A stretch of 64,000 nt of DNA from Leptodactylus fallax (lineage: Eukaryota; Chordata; Amphibia; Anura; Leptodactylidae), in contig CAMRHE010000035.1 in assembly GCA_947044405.1 (NCBI GenBank), forward strand, positions 6,421,501 to 6,485,500, in the 5' to 3' direction. Below the pieces are notes generated by a model. That model saw only the letters and a list, made by a program, of their open reading frames with translations. It searched no databases and was not told the origin of the DNA. A program made the position numbers and the translations under genes. Below are positions 1 to 10,115 of the stretch, piece by piece; position 1 is the stretch's first letter, and each line of letters begins with the position of its first letter.

Positions 1-1285
1 TAGTAAATATATGATAAGTCTGACCTAATGTTAAGTCCACTTAGGTGTCTGGTATTTAATTTTAGAATCCAAAATGCCTCCCTTTTTAACAACTTTTTTC
101 TCCAGTTCCCACCTCGTATAGGTTTGTGAACCTGTTCAATAGCATAAAATAAAAAAGAGGATGTATTGCCACCATGCATTTGTGAGAAATTTCTGGAAGC
201 ATTAGATATATTATCTCCAGCCTTTGTGCAGTCAGTCAAATGTTCTGCTATATGTACCTTGACCGCTCTAATTGAGCACCCAACGTACTATAAATTACAG
301 ATACTACATTCAATGATGTATATGATATGATGAGTATTACAATTCAAAAAGCCATCTATATCATATACAGCTATTTCTCCAACTGCACCAAAACTAGTGT
401 TTTTTTTGACAAACTTGCAGACACCACATCTATTTAAACCACATCTATAGAAACCTTTAAGATCTAACCATGTTGAAGAAACAGGGTTGTTGGATGTGAA
501 CAAACTAGGTGACAATATATTACCAATAGTACTTCCTCTCTTAGCTACATACTGTACTCCCTCTGTCAAGATCATATTGGTTATGGGATCCTGTTTTAAT
601 ATGGGTAAATTCCGTTCAAAAATTCTGACAATACTATTGTATTGGGCACTATAAGGGGTTGAAAAAACAATTTTATTTTTCCTATCTTGTCGATTTCCCT
701 TTCGTGACTCATTATCTAACAAGGATGAGCAATTAGGATAGCCTCTCTTTTTCAATCTGTCCAGAGTGAGAACACTTTGAACAGCATAATCTGATTCCTG
801 AGAACAAGTCCTTTTTTTCTAATCAGCTCACCAACCGGGATGGATTTTAATGTGTGTTTCGGATGGTGACTAGTAGCCAGTGAAACAACATTGCCTGAGG
901 AAGGCTTTCTATACAGTGTAGTATTAACCATTCCGGTGTCACAGTTTCCCATCAACAAAATATCTAAAAAGGAAATTTCAGTTGAATGTGTATTGAATGT
1001 GAATTTAAAATGAATCTGATTGTTATTGATAAATTGAAGAAAACTAGGTATGGGCGCCACATCGCCGACCCAAACAGTTAGGACATCGTTGATGTAGCGC
1101 CCATACCATTGCAAAAAATGTAAAAATAGATTGTCAGAAGAAAAAATTTAAAATCCCTCCCACCATGCCATGAAAAGATTGGCTAAGGAGGGAGAAAAGG
1201 GGCCCCCATCGGGGCACCCCATATCTGTAAATAAAAAGTGTTATCAAACATGAAAAAATTGTGTTTTAAAAGAAAAAAATGTGAC
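1..1285 (-). pseudogene. PLE-1 RT C-terminus plus GIY-YIG endonuclease, broken
   Basis: Reading down the minus strand, the remnant of the RT primer-binding region (GAPMGAPFSPSLAN, about 1230-1170) is followed by the catalytic-loop motif as YINDV, where the family has YIDD; the first catalytic Asp is Asn. The thumb and a Cys-containing linker (CGLNRCGVCKF, near 430) follow, then the GIY-YIG domain (HIIYIIEC, then YVGCSIRAV). Between the two endonuclease motifs a TAG stop at about 285-287 sits where Gln or another residue is expected (NL*YVG). At least one further frameshift lies near 1140-1250. The protein would prime and copy RNA at nicked chromosomal DNA; this copy cannot be functional. Confidence 0.8.
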
Positions 1286-1301
1286 CTTAATTAAATATCC
1301 A
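1286..1301. repeat. PLE-2 target-site duplication, left copy
   Basis: CTTAATTAAATATCCA matches the right copy at 15 of 16 positions and fixes the left edge of the PLE-2 insertion inside the PLE-1 RT. Confidence 0.85.
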
Positions 1302-1318
1302 TTCTTAAACTAGGAGAG

Positions 1319-1728
1319 TCACCCACTAATATCTGGACGCATTAAAATATTAACTTTATTAAATATTTATTAAAATAATAAACTAGGGAAAACTACAACA
1401 TAAATAATAAAAAAGAATTCAGAGATGGAAAAGCAATTATTCCACTATGAAACCAGACCTAAATGTTACAAGGCCATATTTAAGCTTCACAATATCTCAC
1501 TACTAATAGGTGTAGATATAAACAATGTGCACCTGTCTAAATAACCCTCTCCACCCCATATATTGCAGGAGCAAATATTGGACTGCTAAAGCATATAGTT
1601 CCCTCAGCTTAAAAAAAGCACTGCCTAGTGTCCACAGTGTTATGTTTCCCAACACTTCTATGCTACCTCTAAAACTGATTTGTCAAAACGATTAGTGTTT
1701 ACTATAATATCCTCTATTAGGTGATTGG
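1319..1728. repeat. PLE-2 left inverted terminal repeat
   Basis: About 405 bp, the reverse complement of 4949-5352 with scattered substitutions and small indels. Shared stretches include the outer CACCCACTAATATCTGGAC and the inner TATCCTCTATTAGG. Confidence 0.9.
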
Positions 1729-2464
1729 CGTATGCTGTAATATCCTACCATCACACTTTCTAACACAGCGACTAGTATTCACTATTGTATACCACTGACA
1801 CAACCATATCACAGCGATTGACTTTAACTGTGATATCCTACTGACACACCTAACGCGTTTCCTATGTCGGAATATACACCAATACCGACACATTCATCAG
1901 AGATACGTGTCTATACTTCAAAGAGCCACTAAGGTAAATATGTTATAGTACTATTTTGTAGGCATATCACCCTTTCCCAACATACAACCCCGCTCGCTCA
2001 TCGGCACTAATGTTTGGCCACACGGAGCAGCGGAATTGGTGGTCTCAAATACATTTTGTCAAGCCCACTCTCATTAGCCCAGCCAATGAAGACGCTTTCC
2101 ACTCACCGCTGATCTAGAGGGAACTCCCCTCGACCGGGACCAACCAAATGCGCATGTGTGACAGAAGACCAATCACAGAGGCCCTCCAAAAGAACCTGCC
2201 TCCAATAGCCCCGCCCATCTGAACGGAGAATAAACAAATCTCTCCCTACTAAATATAGGAGATAGAATTCAAAGGGAATCATTTTAGCAAGCCAGAAACC
2301 CGTGGATCCAATACATAATGGTCACAATAAATACTAAGAGCTTCTATTTAAAGATATATATAATCATTAGAGCCAATAATGCCAATGCCTTCATTAATGT
2401 CAGTCTGATACCAGAAATTGCCAATACAATGCCAATACACTCTTAGGATATAGCAACTACCATC
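1729..2464 (-). other. PLE-2 3' non-coding region
   Basis: Non-coding part of PLE-2 between the RT/endonuclease stop and the left arm. It carries the hammerhead-like motif and a moderately GC-rich stretch (about 1980-2220). No reading frame is recognised. Confidence 0.6.
1844..1908 (-). ncRNA. Hammerhead-ribozyme-like motif of PLE-2
   Basis: On the minus strand, CTGATGA (1900-1894) is followed by an 8-bp stem II (TGTGTCGG with CCGACATA, one G-U pair), then GGAAAC, a minimal stem III (GCGTT) and the closing stem I strand. Stem I can form 8 bp including G-U pairs (ACGTATCT with AGGTGTGT). The first stem II pair is A-G instead of a Watson-Crick pair, and the predicted cleavage triplet is GUU. 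It lies about 560 bp past the stop of the PLE-2 ORF, on the same strand. The fold is my reading; activity is untested. Confidence 0.62.
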
Positions 2465-4830
2465 TCAAATAAATGATGCATATGAAATTGCATCATTTAA
2501 GCCCCATGGTTTGACTGTTTTCAGCACAAAAGTCCAACGAGCCTCACATTGAAGGAGCTTTTGATCAAGATTGCCCCCTCTAGGAGAAGGAATAATTTGT
2601 TCAATGCCCTGGAATTTAATATGAACGGGATCACCTCCATGATGGGCCCATATATGATGCGCTACCGTGGTGTCATCCTGACGGATTATGTTGTTTACAT
2701 GTTTTCTCATCCTCCTGGGGAATTCCCTCATCGTTTTACCGACATATTGAATTCCGCAGGAGCATGTGATTAGGTACACCACACCGACCGTTTTACAGTT
2801 GATAAAATTATTGTTTTTATACCGTTTACCTGTTGTTGTACTAACAAAATCTTTACTAATTTTTCTAAAAGAACAAGCCCTGCAAGACCCACAAGAATGG
2901 GTACCCACCAACCTCCTTTCTTGCCTATTCAGCCAGGTATCGGAATTAGTGGGTAGCAAGTGGCTATGAATCAACCTATCTTTGAAATTAGTGCCACGTC
3001 TATATGTTACTGATGGGAAGTCCCCCAACAATGGGCCAATATCAAGATCAGATAATAGGATGTCCCATGATTCCTGCAAAATTTGTTTAACTTCCAAATA
3101 GGCATTATCAAAAGTTGCTATAATCCTTAATTCCTGTCCACCATCTTTTTGTTTCGGCTGCAATAAATGGCTACGTTCAGCTGACAAAGCGTGTTGGTAT
3201 GCTGCCCGTAAAACCCCATCTGGGTATCCCCGTCTATGAAATCTATCACGCAGGTCCTGTGCCGCTACATGATAGTCCGATATTGAGGTACAGTTCCTGC
3301 GAAGTCGCAGAAACTGCCCTTTATGGATACTCCTTCTCAAAGGGTTAGGATGCCAACTATCCCATTTCAAGAGGCAGTTGGTAGCCGTCTCTTTTCTATA
3401 GATGGTCGTAGTTAATCGTCCTGTTTCCGATTTTAATATGGTTAAGTCCAAAAAAGTGATAGAGTTCTCCTGAATTTCGGAGGTAAAAAAGAGGCCCATC
3501 GTATTAACATTCAGAGCCGCAACAAACTCTCTAAAGTCCTCCTTTGTTCCCCCCAGATCAACACATCATCGATGTAGCAGACCCAAAGCAAGATAAAATC
3601 TGACCATGCCTCCATTGGGTCAGCAAAGACCACCTCCTTCTCCCACCAGCCCAGGTAGAGGTTGGCAAAAGTCGGGGCACATGGACTCCCCATAGCCACC
3701 CCCCTGAGCTGGTGGAAGAAGTGGCAGTCAAATAAAAATGTGTTACATTCCAGGACAAATCTCAGCAGCCTCAGGACCAAGTTGTTATGGATCCCCAAAT
3801 GGCTCCCCCTTGCCTTAAGAAAGTCCCCCACAGCTCCACACCCGGCATCATGGGGTATGGAGCTGTAAAGAGCCTCCACATAAAGACTGGCCAGATAACC
3901 TCCAGGTGGCACGACCAGATCGTCTATTCGCTTAAGGACATCAGTTGTGTCCCTCACAAAAGATGGTAAAGAAGAGACAAAAGGTCTTAAAATAGCATCC
4001 ACATACAATGAAATATTCTGCGTTATACTGTTAATCCCTATGACAATGGGCCTACCTTTTAGGGGGTTCAACCGTTTATGGATTTTAGGTAACGCATAAA
4101 AAGTAGGCCGTGTTGGATATTGTGGTAAGAGGAAATTAAATTCCCCATCACTAATAAGATGATTGTCTCTGGCCTCAATCAAAATTTTCTTCAGTTCAAG
4201 ATAATAATCCTGTATTGGATCCTGGGGGAGAATCTCATAGCAGTCAGGATTATTAAGAATATTCCCACACATCCTGATATAATTTGTGCGATCCATAACC
4301 ACAAGGTTCCCCCCCTTATCTGAAGGCTTAATAACAATAGATTCATCCTTTTCAAGCCCCCTCAATAATTCTCTTTCATTGCTAGATAAATTTGACCTCT
4401 GTCTAAAATGTCTCCCGTCAATGCGAGACAAACGGTTTGTTACCACTTTCAAAAAGGCATCAATGGCCATATCCTCCGATAAAGATGGAGATCTTGTAGA
4501 GGGACTATGCAGACTCGTAAAGGAGCCTTCCCCCAAATTTCGTTGTCCTTCCTCCCACAAACCCCCCAAAAGTTGTAAAGATGGCAGATCTTCCTGATCT
4601 ATCCCCAATTCATCACAAGTTCTTTTATCATTTAACTTAAAGAATTTGCACCATTTTAATTTTCTACAAAAAAGATTTAAATCCTTGACCCATGTAAATA
4701 AGTCAAATTGAGGAGTGGGGACAAATGACAAACCTTTTTTCAACAATTCCACTTCCTCATCAAATAATGTTCGCAAAGAAAGATTTATAATCTGCATATC
4801 ATCCCTTACAATCGCCTTACAATTACTCAT
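2465..4830 (-). pseudogene. PLE-2 reverse transcriptase / GIY-YIG endonuclease, one frameshift
   Basis: Two frames abut and together give close to 790 residues, nearly a full PLE protein. The first (4830-3511) carries the fingers (KPSDKGGNLVVMDR), ALPKIHKR, GRPIVIGI, motif A, AMGSPCAPTFANLYLG and the catalytic loop CYIDDVLIWGE. The second (3499-2465) carries the thumb, a Cys cluster (CGSCRAC), and a GIY-YIG domain with GVVYLITC, QYVGKTMREF, the catalytic Glu in LLQCEARW and a final GLND. A frameshift between about 3545 and 3500 separates them. Motif A reads LYVEALYSSIPH, so the catalytic Asp (normally DVEALY) has become Tyr, a one-base GAT to TAT change. The endonuclease half looks complete; the polymerase should be dead. 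Confidence 0.88.
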
Positions 4831-4948
4831 TTTCGTGTTCTTAGCAGATAGTCTGATATGGGGGGACCTTGGGATAAAAAACCTCCTCTACCTGAATTGG
4901 TCCTACCTCGACTTCTCCCTCTTCTAGGGAAAAATTTGCCTGATTAAA

Positions 4949-5352
4949 CCAATCGCCTAATAGAGGATATTATAGTAAACACTAATCGTTTTGACAAATC
5001 AGTTTTAGAGGTAGCATAGAAGTGTTGGGAAACATAACACTGTGGACGCTAGGCAATGCTTTTTTAAGCTGAGGGAACTATATGCTTTAGCAGTCCAAAA
5101 GTTGCTCCTGCAATATATGGGGTGGAGAGGGTTATTTAGACAGGTGCACATTGTTTATATCTACACCTCTTAGTAGTGAGATATTGTGAAGCTTAAATAT
5201 GGCCTTGTAACATTTAGGTCTGGTTTCATAGTGGAATAATTGCCTTTCCATCTCTGAATTCTTTTTATTGTTTATGTTGTAGTTTTCCCTAGTTTAGTAT
5301 TTAAATATTTAATAAAGTTAATATTTTAATGCGTCCAGATATTAGTGGGTGG
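4949..5352. repeat. PLE-2 right inverted terminal repeat
   Basis: Reverse-complement partner of 1319-1728. It forms the upstream end of the minus-strand element and ends just before the reading frame's leader. Confidence 0.9.
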
Positions 5353-5354
5353 CA

Positions 5355-5370
5355 CTTAATTAAATATTCA
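5355..5370. repeat. PLE-2 target-site duplication, right copy
   Basis: CTTAATTAAATATTCA, the partner of the copy ending at 1301. Confidence 0.85.
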
Positions 5371-6266
5371 GACAGTATCTCAGAATACTGGCTATATTTC
5401 TGCAAATGAAAAGAGAGAGCCTGTATCACAGCTTCATGTGGAATACTCGAATATAATAAACTTACATCACAAGTAAGCCAAGAAAAATTATTGTTCCATG
5501 TAAATTTGTCAAATATTCTCAAAACCTCTTTACTGTCACGAATATATCCAGGGATACGTAACACTAAGGGCTGAAGTAATTTATCCAACCAAGCACAAAG
5601 CCTTTCCCCTATAGAACCTATACCAGCAATAATTGGACGAAGTGGGGGTGGTAATTCACCCTTGTGTATTTTAGGTAACCCATGGAAGATGGCAACCACA
5701 GGAAAATCTGGTATCAAATGTTTGGATTGTGAATCAGTAAAGATCCCTAATTTAACACCTTCCGAAACGATATTCTGTAAGGTTTGAAAAAAAGTAGTGG
5801 ATGGGTCACCCTCCAATTTTTGGTAGGTGGTTGTATCATTCAGAATTTTTAAGCAACTATCCCTATAATCAACTTTATTTTGAACTACTATTTTACCCCC
5901 CTTATCTGCCATCTTTATGACAATACCATCCTGTGATTTTAATCTAGACAGTACTGTCTGTTCCTTTTTGGTTAGATTATAATTAGTTTTTGATGTATCC
6001 ACTGTTGCCTCTAGAATTTTTCACTCATTCTCCATGGCTTGTTGAAACAAACCAAATGTAAAAGCTCTAGATTTTATGGGATAAAATGAAAAATTAACAA
6101 TATATACTTCCGTCATGTGAATTGAATGATCATTAAATTTCTCATTTTGTTCCTGCAATTGTATGAGATCCAACAAAGCAACCTGCTCCCTAAAATTTAA
6201 ACCTAAAAAAACGTTATCATTCTTTTTCCCGGCTGGCATTTGTTCCTTTGCAGACACCTCTTGCAA
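5371..6266 (-). pseudogene. PLE-1 N-terminal region and RT fingers/palm, broken
   Basis: Residues typical of PLE reverse transcriptases appear in order: KMADKGGKIVV (fingers), FHGLPKIHKG, LRPIIAGIGS, and motif A as LTCDVSLLYSSIPHEA with its catalytic Asp intact. The leader at 6266-6021 (FYPIKSRAFTFGLFQQ) ends in a stop and reads on into the RT after a gap, so the coding region carries at least one nonsense or frame change near 6010. The frame is cut at 5370 by the PLE-2 insertion and resumes at 1285. Confidence 0.82.
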
Positions 6267-6412
6267 GGATGTAACTTGTATTTATTTTGAGTATATGTAT
6301 TTTGTTTATTATGATGCATTTACTATTATAGACATTGACGCGTTAAGGGTGAAACTTGCTATAGTGTGGAGACCTTTGAACTCGTGATGTTTTTAAATTG
6401 TTTCCAGTCTTT

Positions 6413-6867
6413 ATAACACTTTTTTCCAATCTTCCTCTGTCCAATGTCTGTGTTCTTTTGCCCATATTAATCTTTTCCTTTTTATTAGCCAGTCTCAGAT
6501 ATGGCTTTTTCTTGGCCACTCTGCCCTGAAGGCCAGCATCCCTGAGTTGCCGCTTCACTGTAGACGTTGACACTGGCGTTTTGTGGGTACTATTTAATGA
6601 AGCTGCCAGTTGAGGACCTGTGAGGCGTCGATTTTTCAAACTAGAGACTCTAATGTACTTGTCTTGTTGCTCAGTTGTGTAGCGGGGCCTCCCACTTCTC
6701 TTTCTACTTTGGTTAGAGCCTGTTTGTGCTGTCCTCTGAAGGGAGTAGTACACACCATTGTAGGAAATCTTCAGTTTCTTGGCAATTTCTCGCATGGAAT
6801 AGCCTTCATTTCGAAAAACAAGAATAGACTGTCGAATTTCACATGAAAGTTCTCTATTTCTGGCCAT
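6413..6867 (-). pseudogene. Tc1-A transposase N-terminus (DNA-binding half)
   Basis: The start MARNRELSCEIRQSILVFRNEG is followed by a paired-type helix-turn-helix (YSMREIAKKLKISYNGV), the GRPR AT-hook-like linker (KRSGRPRYTT) and a second HTH ending in KKPYLRLANKK. One extra base near 6475 shifts the frame. In the alternate frame the Tc1-typical run up to WKKVL is still visible, after which similarity stops. The catalytic DDE half is absent, so only the DNA-binding domain was retained. The initiator ATG matches the usual Tc1 start. Confidence 0.82.
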
Positions 6868-7784
6868 TTTGAGAGTTTAATCGAACCAACAAATGTAATG
6901 CTCCAGATTCTCAACTAGCTCAAAGGAAGGTCAGTTCTATAGCTTCTCTAACCAGCAAAACTGTTTTCAGCTGTGCTAACATACTTGCACAAGGGTTTTC
7001 AAGGGTTTTCTAAACATCCATTAGCCTTCTTACACAGTTAGCAAACACAATGTATCATTAGAACACTGGAGCAGAGGCGTAGCTAGCGGGGGGGGACAGA
7101 GGGGGCGGCTGCCCCGGGCCCACTGACTCTTTGGGGCTCACCCCGGGGCACCCATTAATACATCCTTTATTTCTAACTAGATCGGTGTCTGCAGACACCG
7201 ATCTAGCTAAAACGCTTCCTGCAACTTAACAGTATTGTAAACCGCAAGCCAATACAGATCTGCGGTTTACAAGATGCTGAGACCACAGACGGATGTCTAC
7301 TTCTCAGCATGGGCGGCGCGATGATGTCACAACATCGCGCCGCCTGTGCTCAGACACAGACGTCCTGTGCGTGAACAGGGAGGAAGCGGTGGCTCCATTC
7401 ATCAGGATCGCAGATAGGTGAGTATGACTTTTTTTTTTTTTTTGTGGGTATATTAATAACATAGCTCCCAGTGGGGGAGTTCCAATTTTACACAAATGTC
7501 CCGCATAGCTTGCAGTTTGTCCCGCTATGCCCCTGAAGTGTTTTGCCATTAACAAACTTTATTAGGGTAGTGTAAATGGTAGATGCTAAATCCTAGTGGG
7601 TAAAGGACCTTTGATGACGTCATGACCAGACAATGTGATCAGACTCTTGTGTAGGCGGAGCTATTCTGGATACTGCGGGGCAGTGTGATGTTACATAGAA
7701 AGCTGGGAACAGAGAGTGATGGAAGAGACAGAGAAATAGCATGTGTGAGCAAGAGGGGGGGGGAACTGGGGGCAGATGTAGGGG

Positions 7785-8250
7785 CCAGTTAAACTGAAGC
7801 TAGATGAAGGGGGCAATTAAACTGCTGGCAGATAAAGGGGGACATTAAGCTGGTGGTAGATGGAGGGGGCAATTAAACTGGGGGCAGATGAAGGGGGGAA
7901 TTAAACTGGTGGTAGATGGAGGGGGCAATTAAATTGGTGGCAGATAAAGGGGGACGTTAAATTGGGGGCTGATGAAGGGAGCATTAAGCTGGTGACAGAT
8001 GAAGGGGGACATTAATCTGGGGGAGCAGATGGACAGTGACATTAAACTGGGGGAAACTGGAGGAGGACATTAAACCGTGGGGGGTAGGTGGAGGGGGACA
8101 AGTTTGCCTCTAGTTGCCCCCAGTTTAATGTCCCCCTCCAACTACCCCCACTGTTTAATGTCATCCTCCAACTGTCCTATAGTTTAATGTCACCCTGCAG
8201 CTGCCCCAGTTTAATGTCCCCCTCTAGTTTCCGGCAGTTTAAACTGGGAA
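7785..8250. repeat. ~32-bp minisatellite in hAT-1, with internal inversion
   Basis: Units such as GGGGGCAATTAAACTGGTGG followed by CAGATAAA or TAGATGGA recur about ten times to around 8100. The sense then flips: from 8101 the units read CCCCAGTTTAATGTCCCCCT, the reverse complement. The array is therefore a large imperfect palindrome. Confidence 0.85.
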
Positions 8251-8789
8251 ACGATTAGAGGGACTTAATACTGTGGGGCAATTGGAGGAGAACATTATTA
8301 TGTGGGGGCATATAATGTTAGGGTTACTGTAGGAGCATTATACTGTGTGGGGGCACATGGAAAAATAGATGAGAATGGGTTGAGTCAATGTAGAAGTGGG
8401 TGGAGCTAAATTTGCCGTGCCACGCATAGCACGCCGTATATTTTGTCCCTCTTTTGTCCTTTGAAAGTTGGAAGGTATGTAATAGTATAAGGGGTGGTTA
8501 GGAGGGGGAAATATAAATATAAAGGGAGGATTCATTAGGGGGCATTATGACAATGGGGGTTCATTTATATAATGGTTATTGGGGGGCATTATGAATACAA
8601 GGGGGGAGGTTATTTATATAAGGGACCATTAGGGGGCGTCATTTATATTAAGAGGCATTATGAACATAAGGGGGTGGTCATTGATATAAGGGGTCATTAG
8701 AGGTGCAGTATTTATGTCAGGGGGAATCAGGGGCATAATATGAGGGGGCAATTAATTTAATTAAAGTGGCACTTGGGCTTTATTAAGAC

Positions 8790-9300
8790 TAAGGCCCCAT
8801 GTAGCTGGCCGCAGCAAAAAGCACTGCAGGAAAAACCGCGGCAGTAACATTGTGGGTTTTCCCGCAGCGCTTTTCACAGAAGGTCCGCAGAGGATTCCCC
8901 TGTGGACTTTCTGTTTTTAATACACCTATACAGAAACTGCCAGCATTTCCATAGGTATAACTGACATGCTGCAATTTCCAAAACCGCAACGGTTTTGGAA
9001 ATTGCATTGCGTCTGCTGCACATATTTTTCCGCAATGTGTGGATGGGATTAGCTAAAATACGTTTTTTTTTTCTGTGGGTTTTCGCCACATGGGGCCTCC
9101 ATCCCATCCCCACTTTGCAGTAAAATATGCGCAGCGGACACGCTGCGATTTCCAAAACAGTCGCAGTTTTGGAAATCACAGCTTGTCATTTATACTTACG
9201 GAAATGCCAGCGGTTTGCCTATAGATATAATTGAAGCAGAAAGTCCACAGAGGAAACCTCTGCAAACGTTCTGTGCAAAGTGCTGCAGGAAAAACCACGA
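8790..9300. repeat. GGCCCCATGTAG repeat, copy 1 (within hAT-1)
   Basis: A module with AAGGCCCCATGTAGC at one edge and internal stretches such as ATCCCATCC, AAACCGCAACGGTTTTGGAA and GCAGAAAGTCCACAGAGG. The same features recur at 10866-11160 and 43097-43435. It is duplicated in partly inverted form inside the hAT. Confidence 0.65.
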
Positions 9301-9879
9301 TCAATAAGAGGAGCTAAAGATGTCTGTGTTGCAAATTTTACAGAGACTGAAAGAAGTGGTCATGGCCGTCCAGATGAAAGAGATGGGGAATGTGAACGAT
9401 TAGTCAGAGACGTCACCTGTAAGTCACTAAATATTAATGTCCTGTATTCACCACTATACACTCACCGTATACTGATAGTACACGGGGGCCCACTTGGACA
9501 TGTTCGCCTCCCCTGTACTCAACCCCTAGCTACGCCTCTGCACTGGAGTGATGGTTGCTGGAAATGGGCCTCTATACACCTATGTAGATATTGCATTAAA
9601 AACCAGATGTTTACAGCTAGAATAGTCATTTACCACATTAACAATGTATAGAGTGTATTTCTGATTCATTTAATGTTATCTTCATTGAAAAAAAACTGTG
9701 CTTTTCTTTCAAAAATAAGGAAATTTCTAAGTGACCCTAAACTTTTGAACGGTAGTGTGGACAAAAGTATTGAGGCATCTACACATTACATCTACAGCAG
9801 ATAACATGCTATTCCATTCTAAATCCATAGGTGTTAATATGGAGCTGGCCCCCACCTTACCAGCTACCATGGCAAATAT

Positions 9880-10115
9880 AATAAATTAAAAATGTTACAG
9901 TGTTGTAAAGATTTTCTCTAATCGTCTTAGTGGTGACAGTCTTTTATCTTGGTCAGTTGCCAATGGATAGGGGCATAAATGCAGTAACTTTCTATTGTCG
10001 GAGAATTGTCAGAAATCCAATCTTGATTTCCTTACTGTGAACAGGTTATCAGGCAGGGACAGTATGCCTGAGTATCTGACAAATGCCAAACCATAGAAAG
10101 TTCCTACATGGTCAA
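9880..10115. repeat. TTCCCATGAACAT-type MITE, left part (degenerate)
   Basis: Similar in sequence to 49418-49917 (TTGTAAAGATTTTCTCTAAT, TGGATAGGGGCATAAATGC, ACCATAGAAAGTTCCTACAT). It is interrupted by 10116-10735, and the other end follows at 10736-10862. Confidence 0.6.

Larger units (their letters stand above)
1302..5354 (-). mobile_element. PLE-2: Penelope-like element with inverted terminal repeats
   Basis: A 4.05-kb minus-strand element inserted in PLE-1. It is flanked by the 16-bp duplication CTTAATTAAATAT(C/T)CA (15 of 16 identical) and has long inverted arms (1319-1728 and 4949-5352). Between the arms lies one RT plus GIY-YIG coding region, and downstream of its stop sits a hammerhead-like fold. 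PLEs are known to have variable terminal repeats, direct or inverted, and some carry hammerhead ribozymes. Seventeen extra bases (1302-1318) lie outside the left arm and may be the irregular tail common in PLE insertions. Confidence 0.87.
1..6330 (-). mobile_element. PLE-1: Penelope-like element, split by PLE-2
   Basis: Two parts of one minus-strand Penelope-like retroelement lie on either side of PLE-2. The upstream half (about 6330-5371) holds the N-terminal region and the RT fingers and palm. The downstream half (1285-1) holds the end of the RT and the GIY-YIG endonuclease. Removing 1302-5354 and one copy of the 16-bp duplication brings the RT coding sequence back into register at residues reading YLIKV. 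The element continues past base 1. Its 5' limit is uncertain and lies next to a truncated Tc1 near 6340. Confidence 0.85.
7072..9540. mobile_element. hAT-1: non-autonomous hAT-type transposon
   Basis: The termini CAGAGGCGTAGCTAG and CTAGCTACGCCTCTG are inverted copies. The flanks are the exact 8-bp duplication CACTGGAG (7064-7071 and 9541-9548), and 8-bp duplications are the hAT signature. The element is 2469 bp and contains no transposase reading frame. Inside are a ~32-bp minisatellite, a GGCCCCATGT-type repeat and a segment (about 9310-9450) that is repeated in hAT-2 near 51788-51930. Confidence 0.88.
6343..9758 (-). mobile_element. Tc1-A: 5' half of a Tc1 transposon, split by a hAT
   Basis: The minus-strand element begins at its 5' TIR near 9758 (CACTACCGTTCAAAAGTTTA on the minus strand). 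It runs to 9549, is interrupted by the hAT at 7072-9540, and resumes at 7071 with the 5' UTR and N-terminal transposase. It ends near 6413, where similarity stops just before the first catalytic Asp. It belongs to the same family as Tc1-B at 18105-18860, which retains the other half. Confidence 0.82.

Noticed and set aside
892..910. CCTGAGGAAGG at the start as another hammerhead core
   Set aside because: It is part of the PLE-1 coding sequence (minus-strand Pro-Ser-Ser), with no GAAAC partner.
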